Source of the DNA: Rhizobium esperanzae
GTDB taxonomy: Bacteria; Pseudomonadota; Alphaproteobacteria; Rhizobiales; Rhizobiaceae
DNA: 64,000 bases
NCBI RefSeq assembly: GCF_002204185.1
Contig: NZ_MXPU01000003.1
Location: 365,537 to 429,536, forward strand
Direction of reading: 5' to 3'
Positions 44,322 to 52,667 of the stretch are shown here, piece after piece. The notes beneath the pieces were generated by a model, which saw only the letters and a program-made list of their open reading frames with translations, ran no database searches and had not been told where the DNA came from. Numbering within the stretch: position 1 is the stretch's first letter; each line of letters starts with the position of its first letter. A program made the position numbers and the translations under genes.

Positions 44322-45968
44322 ATGGATTCCACGATCATCATGATCAACCTGTTCGGAGCCGTGGCGCTGCTGCTGTTCGGCCTCGCGCAGGTGAAGGACG
44401 GCGTGTCCAGGGCCTTCGGCGCCCGGCTGAGAACGGGGCTGGCGACCGGCACGCGCGGCGGCCTTCGCTCATTCCTGTCGGGACTGGTTGCGACCGTCGC
44501 GCTGCAGAGCTCGACGGCAACAGCGCTGATGACCGCCTCCTTCGTCGAACGTGATCTGATCAAGCCGCGCATGGCCCAGATCGTCCTGCTCGGCGCCAAT
44601 GTCGGCACGGCGGTCACTGCATGGATCGTCGCGACCGGCATCGAATGGCTCTCCCCGCTCCTGATCCTCTCCGGCATGGTGCTTTACCGCGGCCGCTCCA
44701 GCACCCGCCAGGGCGGCGGCGCAGCGCTGATCGGCATCGGCCTGATGCTGTTGTCGCTGCATCTGCTGAGCCTTGCGACGGAGCCGATGCGCGCCTCACC
44801 CGCTCTCGCCGCTTTCATCAGCCTTCTGGATGGCGCTCTGCCGGTGGCGCTCCTCTTCTCGGCAGTGCTCGCCTTCGTCTCATCGTCCAGCCTGGCGGTG
44901 GTGGTGCTCATCCTGTCGCTCGCCTCGGCCGGCCTGATCTCTGCCGAACTCGTGATCGTGCTCGTGCTCGGCGCCAATCTCGGCGGCGCGATACCGCCCG
45001 TCGTCGCGACGATGTCCGGGCCGGTTTCGGCGCGACGCGTCACGTTCGGCAATCTCGCCGTCCGTGCGCTCGGCTGCATCATCGCCTTGCCTCTCGCGGA
45101 CTACGGCGCGGAATTCATCCAGATGCTGCCCTTCGGACCGTCAAAGCTCCCAGTCGATGCGCATCTGCTCTTCAATGTTCTGCTCGCCGCCCTCGCCTGG
45201 CCCTTTTCGAGGCCGCTCGCCACGCTGATGACTCGCCTGGTTCCGGATCAGGCCGAGCCGGAGACGGCTCCGAAATATCTGGACGCCCATGAGCTTTCGA
45301 CGCCCGTCATTGCTTTGACCAGCGCCACCCGCGAAGTGCTCGGCATCGGCGACCTCATCGAGCGCATGCTGATCCGGGTCTCCGAGGCCTTCGAAGGCAA
45401 TGACTCTTCCAAGCTTTCCGAAATCGCGACCCTTGAAGAGCGCGTCGACAGGCTGCAGCAGGCGGTGAAGGTTTATCTCTCGAAGCTCGGCCGCGAGGGG
45501 CTCAGCGACGAAAACGCCCGCCGCTCGATCGTTGTCATCGATTATGCCATCAATCTCGAACATATGGGCGACATCATCGAGAAAGGCTTGCTGGAGCAGG
45601 TATCGAAGAAGATCTCGCTTGGGCTCAGGTTTTCCGACGACGGTCATCAGGAATTGCGTAAGCTGTTCGACCTGACGATCGACAATCTTCGTGTCGCTCA
45701 GACGATCTTCGTCACTCGCGATTTCAATCTTGCGCGTCAGATGATGGAGACAAAGGTGGAGGTCCGGCGCATGGAGAAACAGTCGGCCGAACACCATCTG
45801 GAGCGCCTGCGTGACGGACGCGCCGACAGTCTGCAGACAAGCTCGCTGCATCTCGATATGCTGCGTGACCTGAAGAGGATCAACGCGCACATCGTCTCGG
45901 TGGCGCATCCGATCCTGGATGAAAGCGGCCTTCTGATCGAAAGCCGCGTGCGTGCCGTCGCGGAGTGA
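44322..45968 (+). CDS. Na+/Pi cotransporter family protein with PhoU domain
   Basis: A 548-residue protein. The membrane part has two inverted Na_Pi_cotrans repeats with QSSTATALMTASFV and SSSSLAVVVLILSLAS (QSSS-type motifs), and a LGANLGGAIPPVVATM loop. After about residue 330 comes a cytoplasmic PhoU-like helical domain (EVLGIGDLIERMLIRVSEAF; YAINLEHMGDIIEKGLLEQV). By family it moves phosphate with sodium, or acts in phosphate homeostasis. No clear Pho box was seen upstream. Confidence 0.9.
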   Translation: MDSTIIMINLFGAVALLLFGLAQVKDGVSRAFGARLRTGLATGTRGGLRSFLSGLVATVALQSSTATALMTASFVERDLIKPRMAQIVLLGANVGTAVTAWIVATGIEWLSPLLILSGMVLYRGRSSTRQGGGAALIGIGLMLLSLHLLSLATEPMRASPALAAFISLLDGALPVALLFSAVLAFVSSSSLAVVVLILSLASAGLISAELVIVLVLGANLGGAIPPVVATMSGPVSARRVTFGNLAVRALGCIIALPLADYGAEFIQMLPFGPSKLPVDAHLLFNVLLAALAWPFSRPLATLMTRLVPDQAEPETAPKYLDAHELSTPVIALTSATREVLGIGDLIERMLIRVSEAFEGNDSSKLSEIATLEERVDRLQQAVKVYLSKLGREGLSDENARRSIVVIDYAINLEHMGDIIEKGLLEQVSKKISLGLRFSDDGHQELRKLFDLTIDNLRVAQTIFVTRDFNLARQMMETKVEVRRMEKQSAEHHLERLRDGRADSLQTSSLHLDMLRDLKRINAHIVSVAHPILDESGLLIESRVRAVAE

Positions 45969-45971
45969 CGG

Positions 45972-46232
45972 TCAGTCGGCCGAAGGCAGGCGGCGCATGG
46001 TGAATTCGATCTGGTCACCGTCGAGCTGACGCCAGCTTTCCACCTCGGTCCAATAGGCGGCTTTCGGATATTCGTCGAACCATTCGCGCGCCTTGGCGCG
46101 GGCGTCGAGGAGGCCGAGGCAATATGTCTCACGCACAAAATGGTCTTTCTTACGGGGAGGATTTTCCGCCCGGTGTCTCGCCATTCTGCGCTTCAGGCCG
46201 TCGAAGGACGGAGGTCCTGGAATTTTTGCCAT
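45972..46232 (-). CDS. Small hypothetical protein
   Basis: An 86-residue basic protein: MAKIPGPPSFDGLKRRMARH and ending QIEFTMRRLPSAD. ATG 46232 has GAGGTAGGG upstream. A tryptophan-rich segment (AYWTEVESWRQLDG) suggests a folded domain. No known family was recognised. It converges with the phosphate transporter gene, 3 nt apart, and is divergent from hemF. Confidence 0.6.
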   Translation of the reverse strand: MAKIPGPPSFDGLKRRMARHRAENPPRKKDHFVRETYCLGLLDARAKAREWFDEYPKAAYWTEVESWRQLDGDQIEFTMRRLPSAD

Positions 46233-46399
46233 CAACCCTACCTCTGTCGAAAAGATAGTATCGAAACCCTTGTTTTGCGAGTCGAATCTCGATGCCCTGG
46301 CCGCAGCTTGGCGAGAGGCGGCGCCGCCTGCTAGATGTGGCGGGCAACAAGGAATGAGCGAGTCGCATCCTGAACGGATGCCGGCCGCGGAGGCGTGAC

Positions 46400-47311
46400 A
46401 TGGAAAGACCGGAACTGCCAATCGGCTTGCCTGAGGATATCGAAGAGAAGAAGACGGCCGCCCGCAACTGGTTCGAAGGACTGCGCGATACGATCTGCGC
46501 CTCCTTCGAAGCTCTTGAAGACGAGCTGCAAGGCCCCCTCTCCGATCAGGAGCCAGGCCGCTTCGTCGTCAAGGACTGGTCGCGTGAAGAAGGCGCTGGC
46601 GGCGGTGGCCGCATGTCGATGATGGAAGGCCGCGTCTTCGAGAAGGTCGGTGTCCATACCTCAACGGTCCATGGCGAATTCTCTCCGGAGTTCCGGGCGC
46701 AGATACCGGGCGCCCAGGACGACCCGCGCTTCTGGGCCTCGGGCATTTCGCTGATCGCCCATCCCGTTAACCCCAATGTTCCCACGGTGCATATGAACAC
46801 CCGCATGGTGGTCACATCAAGCCGCTGGTTCGGGGGTGGTGCCGATCTGACGCCGGTGCTGTCGCGCCGCCGCACCCAGGACGACGAGGACAGCCAGCTT
46901 TTCCACAAGGCCATGGAGATCGCCTGCCGCAATCACGCCGTCGCTGATTACGACGCTTACAAGGCCTGGTGCGACGACTATTTCTTCCTGAAGCACCGCA
47001 ACGAGCCTCGCGGCATCGGCGGCATCTTCTATGACTGGCTGCATTCGAGCGAAGAAGCCGGCGGCTGGGATGCCGATTTCGCCTTCACGCGGGATGTCGG
47101 CAGGGCTTTCGCCATGGTCTATCCGAAGATCGTTCGCTCCAACTTCAACAAGCTATGGACGGAAGCCGACCGCGACGAACAATTGATCCGCCGAGGCCGT
47201 TACGTCGAATTCAATCTGCTGTATGATCGCGGCACGATCTTCGGCCTGAAGACCGGCGGCAACGTCGAATCCATTCTCTCGTCACTGCCTCCGGTGGTGC
47301 GCTGGCCGTGA
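46400..47311 (+). CDS. hemF: Oxygen-dependent coproporphyrinogen III oxidase
   Basis: A 303-residue HemF that decarboxylates coproporphyrinogen III to protoporphyrinogen IX with O2, in haem synthesis. Signatures: [45 protein letters not shown], and the family motif [20 protein letters not shown]. Start ATG 46400 has GAGG upstream. No Fnr-type box was recognised in its short promoter region. Confidence 0.97.
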   Translation: MERPELPIGLPEDIEEKKTAARNWFEGLRDTICASFEALEDELQGPLSDQEPGRFVVKDWSREEGAGGGGRMSMMEGRVFEKVGVHTSTVHGEFSPEFRAQIPGAQDDPRFWASGISLIAHPVNPNVPTVHMNTRMVVTSSRWFGGGADLTPVLSRRRTQDDEDSQLFHKAMEIACRNHAVADYDAYKAWCDDYFFLKHRNEPRGIGGIFYDWLHSSEEAGGWDADFAFTRDVGRAFAMVYPKIVRSNFNKLWTEADRDEQLIRRGRYVEFNLLYDRGTIFGLKTGGNVESILSSLPPVVRWP

Positions 47312-47380
47312 GACTGTAAAAACTCATCGATAATTCGAGCTGAGGGACCTTCATAAAAATTCAGTGAGTCCTAACTTTAT

Positions 47381-47391
47381 ATGTACGTGCG
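47381..47391. repeat. Left arm of an 11-bp inverted pair around a small gene
   Basis: ATGTACGTGCG here has its exact inverse, CGCACGTACAT, at 47724-47734. This arm is 23 nt before the start of the 87-residue protein gene. Confidence 0.5.
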
Positions 47392-47413
47392 TAACAATCG
47401 GAGGAGGATTGTC

Positions 47414-47677
47414 ATGACGACAACAAGCGGCTCGCCTGCGTCCACGGATGCCCAGGAAACATTCCGTGCAATCGACACACCCGAGTTCCTGATCCGCATT
47501 GCCGAGAAACTGCGGGCCAAGAGTGGCTCCGATCTGCCGTTGTCCTGCTTCATCGAGCAGGTCAAGCTGCAACTCGCCGGCGGAAAGTCGCCGGAGGATC
47601 TGCAGAATGACGCAGCCAACAGCAACACGCCCGGCCATCTCTCGGAAACCTACAAAGCTTGGGCAATGCCCGACTGA
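47414..47677 (+). CDS. Small hypothetical protein
   Basis: An 87-residue soluble protein beginning MTTTSGSPASTDAQETFRAI and containing PEFLIRIAEKLRAKSGSDLP, then CFIEQVKLQLAGGKSPEDLQ. ATG 47414 has GGAGGA upstream. No family was recognised. It is bracketed by exact inverted copies of ATGTACGTGCG and is followed by a DUF1059 gene in the same direction. Confidence 0.6.
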   Translation: MTTTSGSPASTDAQETFRAIDTPEFLIRIAEKLRAKSGSDLPLSCFIEQVKLQLAGGKSPEDLQNDAANSNTPGHLSETYKAWAMPD

Positions 47678-47710
47678 AGCACCTTCTCCGGTCGCCACCT
47701 CCTGCCGGCC

Positions 47711-47735
47711 GGAACCTTCTCTTCGCACGTACATT
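47711..47735 (+). promoter_or_regulatory. Possible EcfG-type promoter of the DUF1059 gene, with inverted arm
   Basis: GGAAC (47711-47715) is followed after 18 nt by TT, which fits the loose general-stress consensus GGAAC-N18/19-TT. The spacer contains CGCACGTACAT (47724-47734), the inverse of the site upstream of the preceding gene. Seen directly, but the function is inferred and such short matches occur by chance. Confidence 0.3.
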
Positions 47736-47790
47736 TCATCAATCGCGTGAAAGCGCGATGGCCGTTGCGTTCCAGACAGAGGAGAAAACC

Positions 47791-47976
47791 ATGCGACTTT
47801 TCGAATGCGGCACGCTCGTTCCCGGCTGCGCCTGGCACACCCGGGCGGATAATGACGCAGAGGTGGTTCGCCGCGCCGTCGAGCACCTGAAGACTGCTCA
47901 CGGCGAAACGATCATACGCGAAAACATGGTTGATAACATCAAGGCACGCATCCGCGACGAAGCCACCGCCGCCTGA
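47791..47976 (+). CDS. DUF1059 family protein
   Basis: A 61-residue DUF1059 protein: RLFECGTLVPGCAWHTRADN, VVRRAVEHLKTAHGE. The cysteine pair (ECG..PGC) and the terminal HLKTAHG helix are typical. ATG 47791 has GAGGAGA upstream. The function of the family is unknown; members are often small stress-linked proteins. It converges with the cca gene. Confidence 0.85.
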   Translation: MRLFECGTLVPGCAWHTRADNDAEVVRRAVEHLKTAHGETIIRENMVDNIKARIRDEATAA

Positions 47977-48043
47977 CGGCCGGTGACCGAGTCCTGGCAA
48001 CAAGGGAGCCGCGCCGCATCCATCCGATGCGACGCGATGTCGG

Positions 48044-49297
48044 CTATTGCGCTCGTTCCTGCAGCCGGGCGAGGAGCGCCGTCCGATCGGAGGTGAAATT
48101 TTCCTCCACCCACTGATTTTCCAGCACCGCAAGCAGTTCGCCGACGCGAGGGCCAGATGCGACACCGGCCGCAAGCACGTCGGCGCCATTCAGAGGAAAC
48201 TGCGGCTTCTTCCAGTTCGCGGCCTGATCCATGAGCTTGCCGAGCCGCGCCGAACGCGCCATTTCGCCAAGATCGCCCTCAGCCTTGCCGCGCGCAACGG
48301 CAAGCGCTAGCTTCAGCCGCGTCGTTATGCCGTCGGGGCCGTTGCGGTAAAGTAGCCGTTCGAAAGCGGCCGGCGAGATTTCGTCGTTGACCGGCGCCGC
48401 CGTCGCCCAGGCCTTGAGAGTGGCCGCTTCCGCATTGGAGAGTTTCAGCCGGGCCGCAAGCGCCTCCAACCGCGCCTCATCGGGCGGTACGATCGCCATC
48501 AGGCGCAGCAGCGGATCGGGCGCCCAGCCGAGCGCCCTCTCGGTGGCGACAAGCGAAGGGATGGCATCGATCCCCCAACGTTCCGATTCCGGCAGAATTT
48601 CCGTCAAGACCGCCACCTGCCGCATCCAGAGGAGTGCCCGGCCGGGATCGGCAGCACCGAGCAGTTTTCTGAGCTCCGACCAGACGCGTTCGGCCGACAG
48701 CATCTTCAGTTTCGACCGCGCCGCCGCACAGGCCTTCAGGCCCTCCGCATCGGGACGCCCGGAGCCGTAATAGGCAAAAAAACGGAAGAAGCGCAGAATG
48801 CGCAGATGGTCCTCGGCGATACGCCTTGCCGCATCGCCGATGAAGCGGATGTTGCGCGTTTCGATATCGGCAAGTCCGCCGACGAGATCGACCACTTCGC
48901 CCTCGGCATCTGCATAGAGCGCGTTGATTGTCAGATCCCGCCGTTCGGCGTCGGCCTTCCAGTCGGTGCTGAAAGCGACCTTGGCGTGGCGCCCATCGGT
49001 TTCCACATCGGTACGCAGCGTCGTCACCTCGAAAGGCTTGCCATCGATGACGAGCGTCACCGTGCCGTGCTGCAATCCTGTCGGCACTGCCTTGACGCCG
49101 GCCGCCGCCGCCCGCTCGATGACGATTTCAGGCCTCAGCGTCGTGGCGATGTCGATGTCGCTGACCGGCAGGCCCATCAGGCTGTTGCGCACCGCGCCGC
49201 CGACCACTCGCCCTTCCCCCTCATCGGCATTGAGAAGCGCAAGGACCCGGCCGAGGGCCGGATCGCGGAACCATGCTTGGTCGGCAATGCCGGTCAT
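48044..49297 (-). CDS. cca: CCA tRNA nucleotidyltransferase / poly(A) polymerase family
   Basis: A 417-residue class II nucleotidyltransferase. The head domain reads RVVGGAVRNSLMGLPVSDID (catalytic DxD in SDIDIA), and the RRDLTINALYAD motif recognises nucleotides; the helical domain includes EDHLRILRFFRFFAYYG. It adds or repairs the CCA end of tRNA; poly(A) polymerase activity cannot be excluded. Its ATG overlaps the stop of the nudix gene by 4 nt. A DUF1285-nudix-cca operon of this order is typical in Rhizobiales. Confidence 0.93.
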   Translation of the reverse strand: MTGIADQAWFRDPALGRVLALLNADEGEGRVVGGAVRNSLMGLPVSDIDIATTLRPEIVIERAAAAGVKAVPTGLQHGTVTLVIDGKPFEVTTLRTDVETDGRHAKVAFSTDWKADAERRDLTINALYADAEGEVVDLVGGLADIETRNIRFIGDAARRIAEDHLRILRFFRFFAYYGSGRPDAEGLKACAAARSKLKMLSAERVWSELRKLLGAADPGRALLWMRQVAVLTEILPESERWGIDAIPSLVATERALGWAPDPLLRLMAIVPPDEARLEALAARLKLSNAEAATLKAWATAAPVNDEISPAAFERLLYRNGPDGITTRLKLALAVARGKAEGDLGEMARSARLGKLMDQAANWKKPQFPLNGADVLAAGVASGPRVGELLAVLENQWVEENFTSDRTALLARLQERAQ

Positions 49298-49944
49298 GCA
49301 TAAAGCCTTTCGTAGAGCGTGCGGACGATGCCGGCGGTGATGCCCCAGATCATCCTGGTTTCATAGGGCATGCGGTAGAAATGCCGGTCGATGCCGTCGA
49401 TGACGCGCCTGTCGCGGCGGTGATTGGCCGGGTTCATCAGGAAGGAAAGCGGCACCTCGAACACGTCGTCCACCTCGGCCGGGTTCAGCCTCAGCGCGAA
49501 ACCCGGCTCGACGACCCCGAGCACCGGCGTAATGCGGAAACCGGTCGAGGCGAGATAGTTCGGCAGTCTGCCGACCGTCTCGACGAAGGAGCCGGCCAGG
49601 CCGATCTCCTCCTCCGTCTCGCGGATCGCCGCCATTTCCGGCGAGATATCGGCCGGATCGATCGAGCCGCCGGGAAAGGCGATCTGGCCGGAATGTTTGC
49701 GTAGCGTCGTCGTGCGCTTGGTGAAGATCACATGCGCTTCCTCGCCGTCGTCGACGACAGGCACAAGCACGGCGGCGTCGCGCAGCTTGAAGGTCGCCAC
49801 CTCCTCCACGATATCAGGATTGAGGACATGGTCGCCGTGATCGCGCCAGGCATGGTCCACCGGCCCGCCATTCTGGTTGAGCGCGCGGCGGCGGAATTCG
49901 GCTGCTGAGAACAGCGGATAACGTTGGGCGATCGCATCGTTCAT
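49294..49944 (-). CDS. Nudix CoA pyrophosphatase (NudL-like)
   Basis: A 216-residue nudix hydrolase. The NudL-type N-terminal region is followed by LRKHSGQIAFPGGSIDPADI and the nudix box GGSIDPADISPEMAAIRETE with EEIGL. The GQIAFPGG segment is typical of the CoA-cleaving subgroup. The expected product is 3'-phosphoadenosine 5'-phosphate plus 4'-phosphopantetheine. Both ends overlap neighbours by 4 nt (ATGA), so three genes are tightly coupled. Confidence 0.9.
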   Translation of the reverse strand: MNDAIAQRYPLFSAAEFRRRALNQNGGPVDHAWRDHGDHVLNPDIVEEVATFKLRDAAVLVPVVDDGEEAHVIFTKRTTTLRKHSGQIAFPGGSIDPADISPEMAAIRETEEEIGLAGSFVETVGRLPNYLASTGFRITPVLGVVEPGFALRLNPAEVDDVFEVPLSFLMNPANHRRDRRVIDGIDRHFYRMPYETRMIWGITAGIVRTLYERLYA

Positions 49945-50564
49945 CGGCTAAGTGCATCCAGTTCATCGGCCGGCATGACGGGGAAGACCTCGCCGGCAGA
50001 GCAGATCGCAAACATCGCCCGCCCCTCCACGTCGAGCGTCTCGCCGAGCGCGACCAGTTCATACATTACCGCACGTGACACCAGCGCCTCCAGCCGCCCG
50101 CGAACGTGCAGATAGGGTTTCAATTCGGTATTCTCGCCCGCAATGGCAAAGCGCAGCCGATGCTCTCCTCCCGCCTCGACGACATCGCCGACATTGGTGC
50201 GGAACGTCAGCACCTGGCGGCCCTCTCGTTCCGTCACGCTCATCTCCACGGCGATGAACGGCGCGTCGACGACCCTGATCCTCACCTTTTCCACAGGAGT
50301 TACGAGATAGGTCTTCTCGTCCTCATCCTTGCGCAGAACCGTCGAAAACAGCCGCACCAGAGCCGGTCGGCCGATCGGCGTACCCATGTAGAACCAGGTG
50401 CCGTCGGCCCTGATCTCCATGTCGATATCGCCGCAAAAAGGCGGATTCCACCGCTCGACCGGCGGTAGCCCGCGTTTTTTACCGCTGTTTTCGGCGGAGG
50501 CGCGCGAGATCAGCGCGGCAAGCCCCGCCGCATCCGCCTGTCCGCTGATTTCTTCGGCTGCCAT
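49941..50564 (-). CDS. DUF1285 domain-containing protein
   Basis: A 207-residue protein with PPVERWNPPFCGDIDMEIRA, DGTWFYMGTPIGRPALVRLF, FSTVLRKDEDEKTYLVTPVE and EMSVTEREGRQVLTFRTNVG, all of which are hallmarks of DUF1285. Function is unknown; the conserved neighbourhood (nudix, cca) hints at RNA or nucleotide metabolism. GGAAG precedes ATG 50564. First gene of the operon, divergent from moxR. Confidence 0.9.
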   Translation of the reverse strand: MAAEEISGQADAAGLAALISRASAENSGKKRGLPPVERWNPPFCGDIDMEIRADGTWFYMGTPIGRPALVRLFSTVLRKDEDEKTYLVTPVEKVRIRVVDAPFIAVEMSVTEREGRQVLTFRTNVGDVVEAGGEHRLRFAIAGENTELKPYLHVRGRLEALVSRAVMYELVALGETLDVEGRAMFAICSAGEVFPVMPADELDALSR

Positions 50565-50722
50565 TCTTCCGTCCCGGTTTGTCCTTAACGAAGTGAAGTC
50601 ACGAGATAGTCATTCGTAACGAACTTGTCAGCCCGTCGCATCTCCATAACTCTATCGAGTATGAGGCAGATGTATAAGTCCGCCGATTCGCTGCCGAATG
50701 ATTTCAGCCGTTGGAGATGCCC

Positions 50723-51733
50723 GTGGGTATGATGAAGACCGAAGCCAGCCTCGATGAAAAGGCGATCGTCGCCGCAGCCGAAAGGGCGCTCTCCGATATC
50801 GCCGCCATCCGCGGGGAAGTCTCGAAAGTGATCTTCGGTCAGGAGAGCGTCGTCGAGAACACCATCCTCGCTGTGCTGTCAGGCGGTCATGCCCTGCTTG
50901 TCGGCGTCCCCGGCCTTGCCAAGACCAGGCTGGTGACGACGCTCGGCGAGGTGCTGGGCCTTGCCGCCAACCGCATCCAGTTCACGCCCGACCTGATGCC
51001 TTCGGATATTCTCGGCTCCGAAGTGATGGATCAGGACGACAGCGGCCGCCGTTCCTTCCGTTTCGTCAACGGCCCGGTCTTTGCCCAGCTCCTGATGGCC
51101 GACGAAATCAACCGCGCCTCGCCGCGCACCCAGTCGGCACTTTTGCAGGCGATGCAGGAATATCACATCACGATCGCCGGCCAGCGCTATGACCTGCCGG
51201 CTCCCTTCCATGTGCTCGCCACCCAGAACCCGCTGGAGCAGGAAGGCACCTATCCCCTGCCCGAGGCCCAGCTCGACCGCTTCCTGCTGCAGGTCGACGT
51301 CAACTATCCCGAGCTCGCCGCCGAACGCCAGATCCTGCTCGAGACGACAGGCCTCAGCGAAACCCGGCCGGAAGCGATCATAGACGCGCAGCGGCTGATC
51401 GAAATCCAGGCTCTGGTGCGCCAGATGCCGGTCAGCGAGACCGTCGTCGACGCCATCCTTTCGCTGGTTCGCTCCGCCCGCCCCGGCCAGGGCAATGCCT
51501 CGACCGACAAGAACGTCGCTTGGGGTCCAGGCCCGCGCGCCGGCCAGGCGATGATGCTCTGCGCCCGCGCCCGCGCGCTTTATGAAGGCCGCCTCGCGCC
51601 CTCCCTCGACGATATCTTCGCGCTTGCCGAACCCATTCTCCAGCACCGCATGGCGCTGACTTTCGCTGCCCGCGCCGAAGGCATGTCGGTGCGCGACGTC
51701 ATCGCCGGACTGGTCAGGCAGGCAAAGGGATAA
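50723..51733 (+). CDS. MoxR-family AAA+ ATPase
   Basis: About 336 residues. AAA_3 core: Walker A LLVGVPGLAKTRLVTTL, the FTPDLMPSDILG loop, Walker B LLMADEINRASPRTQSALLQ, sensor HVLATQNPLEQEGTYPLPEA and the C-terminal AAA lid. MoxR ATPases act as chaperones for von Willebrand or DUF58 protein partners. The exact start is uncertain: GTG 50723 has GGAG six bases upstream; ATG 50729 and ATG 50717 are alternatives in the same frame. It heads a four-gene operon with DUF58, BatA-like and amidotransferase-like proteins. Confidence 0.92.
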   Translation: MGMMKTEASLDEKAIVAAAERALSDIAAIRGEVSKVIFGQESVVENTILAVLSGGHALLVGVPGLAKTRLVTTLGEVLGLAANRIQFTPDLMPSDILGSEVMDQDDSGRRSFRFVNGPVFAQLLMADEINRASPRTQSALLQAMQEYHITIAGQRYDLPAPFHVLATQNPLEQEGTYPLPEAQLDRFLLQVDVNYPELAAERQILLETTGLSETRPEAIIDAQRLIEIQALVRQMPVSETVVDAILSLVRSARPGQGNASTDKNVAWGPGPRAGQAMMLCARARALYEGRLAPSLDDIFALAEPILQHRMALTFAARAEGMSVRDVIAGLVRQAKG

Positions 51734-51746
51734 GGAAGCCGGACGC

Positions 51747-52667
51747 GTGGCACCTATCGGACAGACCGTCAACCCGACGTCAGGCAGCGATGCCCTTTCC
51801 CGCGCCAGGCAGCGGGCCTCCCTGATGCCGGACTGCCTGGTGGAAGCCAAGCGCATCGCCAATACGGTGATTGCCGGCTGGCACGGCCGCCGCAAGCGCG
51901 GCATCGGCGAGAATTTCTGGCAGTTCCGACCCTATGCCGAAGGTGAAAGCCTGTCGCGCATCGATTGGCGCCGCTCCGCCCGCGACGATCATACCTATGT
52001 GCGGGAGCGCGAATGGGAGGCAGCGCACACGATCTGGCTCTGGTGCGACATGTCGCCTTCGATGATGTACAAGTCGAGCTACGGCAGCGTCTCCAAGGAA
52101 AGCCGGGCGCTGGTCGTGATGCTGGCGCTTGCTGAAATCCTCGCCCGCTCCGGCGAGCGCATCGGCTGCCCCGGCATTATGGAACCTGTCTCCACCCGTA
52201 ATGCCGCCGAACGCCTCGCAGCCGCGCTCATGCACGCGCCGCTGACCGGCGGACTGCCGGAAACAGCGATGATCCGCGGCTGGAGTGACCTCGTGCTCAT
52301 CGGCGATTTCCTCGACGACGCTCCTGTTATCATGGAGCGGCTCGGCCCGCTTGCCCGCCGTGGCCTGCACGGCCATGTGGTCGAGATAGCAGATCCCGCC
52401 GAAGAGATCTTTCCCTATAGCGGCCGCACCGAATTCATCGATCCGGAGACCGGCGCCAAGCTGATTTCCGGCCGCGCCGAACACGTCCGCGAGACCTATC
52501 GCAACGCCTACCTCGCCCGTAGGGACAGCCTCGGCCAGTCGCTGCGCCATCTCGGCTGGACCTTTACAACCCACCGCACCGATCATCTTGCCTCGGAGGC
52601 GCTGGTCGCGGTCCACATGTACCTGTCCGGCATGCCGGCCAAGGCAACGCATGGAGGGCTGCTATGA
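51747..52667 (+). CDS. DUF58 domain-containing protein
   Basis: A 306-residue protein with the DUF58 hallmark GENFWQFRPYAEGESLSRID, then WRRSARDDHTYVREREWEAA. The VWA-like site reads WCDMSPSM in place of a full DxSxS. GTG 51747 is the start and overlaps nothing; the stop overlaps the next ATG by 4 nt. DUF58 proteins are the usual partner of MoxR ATPases. It has no membrane helix of its own, so it probably acts at the membrane through the next gene's product. Confidence 0.9.
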   Translation: MAPIGQTVNPTSGSDALSRARQRASLMPDCLVEAKRIANTVIAGWHGRRKRGIGENFWQFRPYAEGESLSRIDWRRSARDDHTYVREREWEAAHTIWLWCDMSPSMMYKSSYGSVSKESRALVVMLALAEILARSGERIGCPGIMEPVSTRNAAERLAAALMHAPLTGGLPETAMIRGWSDLVLIGDFLDDAPVIMERLGPLARRGLHGHVVEIADPAEEIFPYSGRTEFIDPETGAKLISGRAEHVRETYRNAYLARRDSLGQSLRHLGWTFTTHRTDHLASEALVAVHMYLSGMPAKATHGGLL

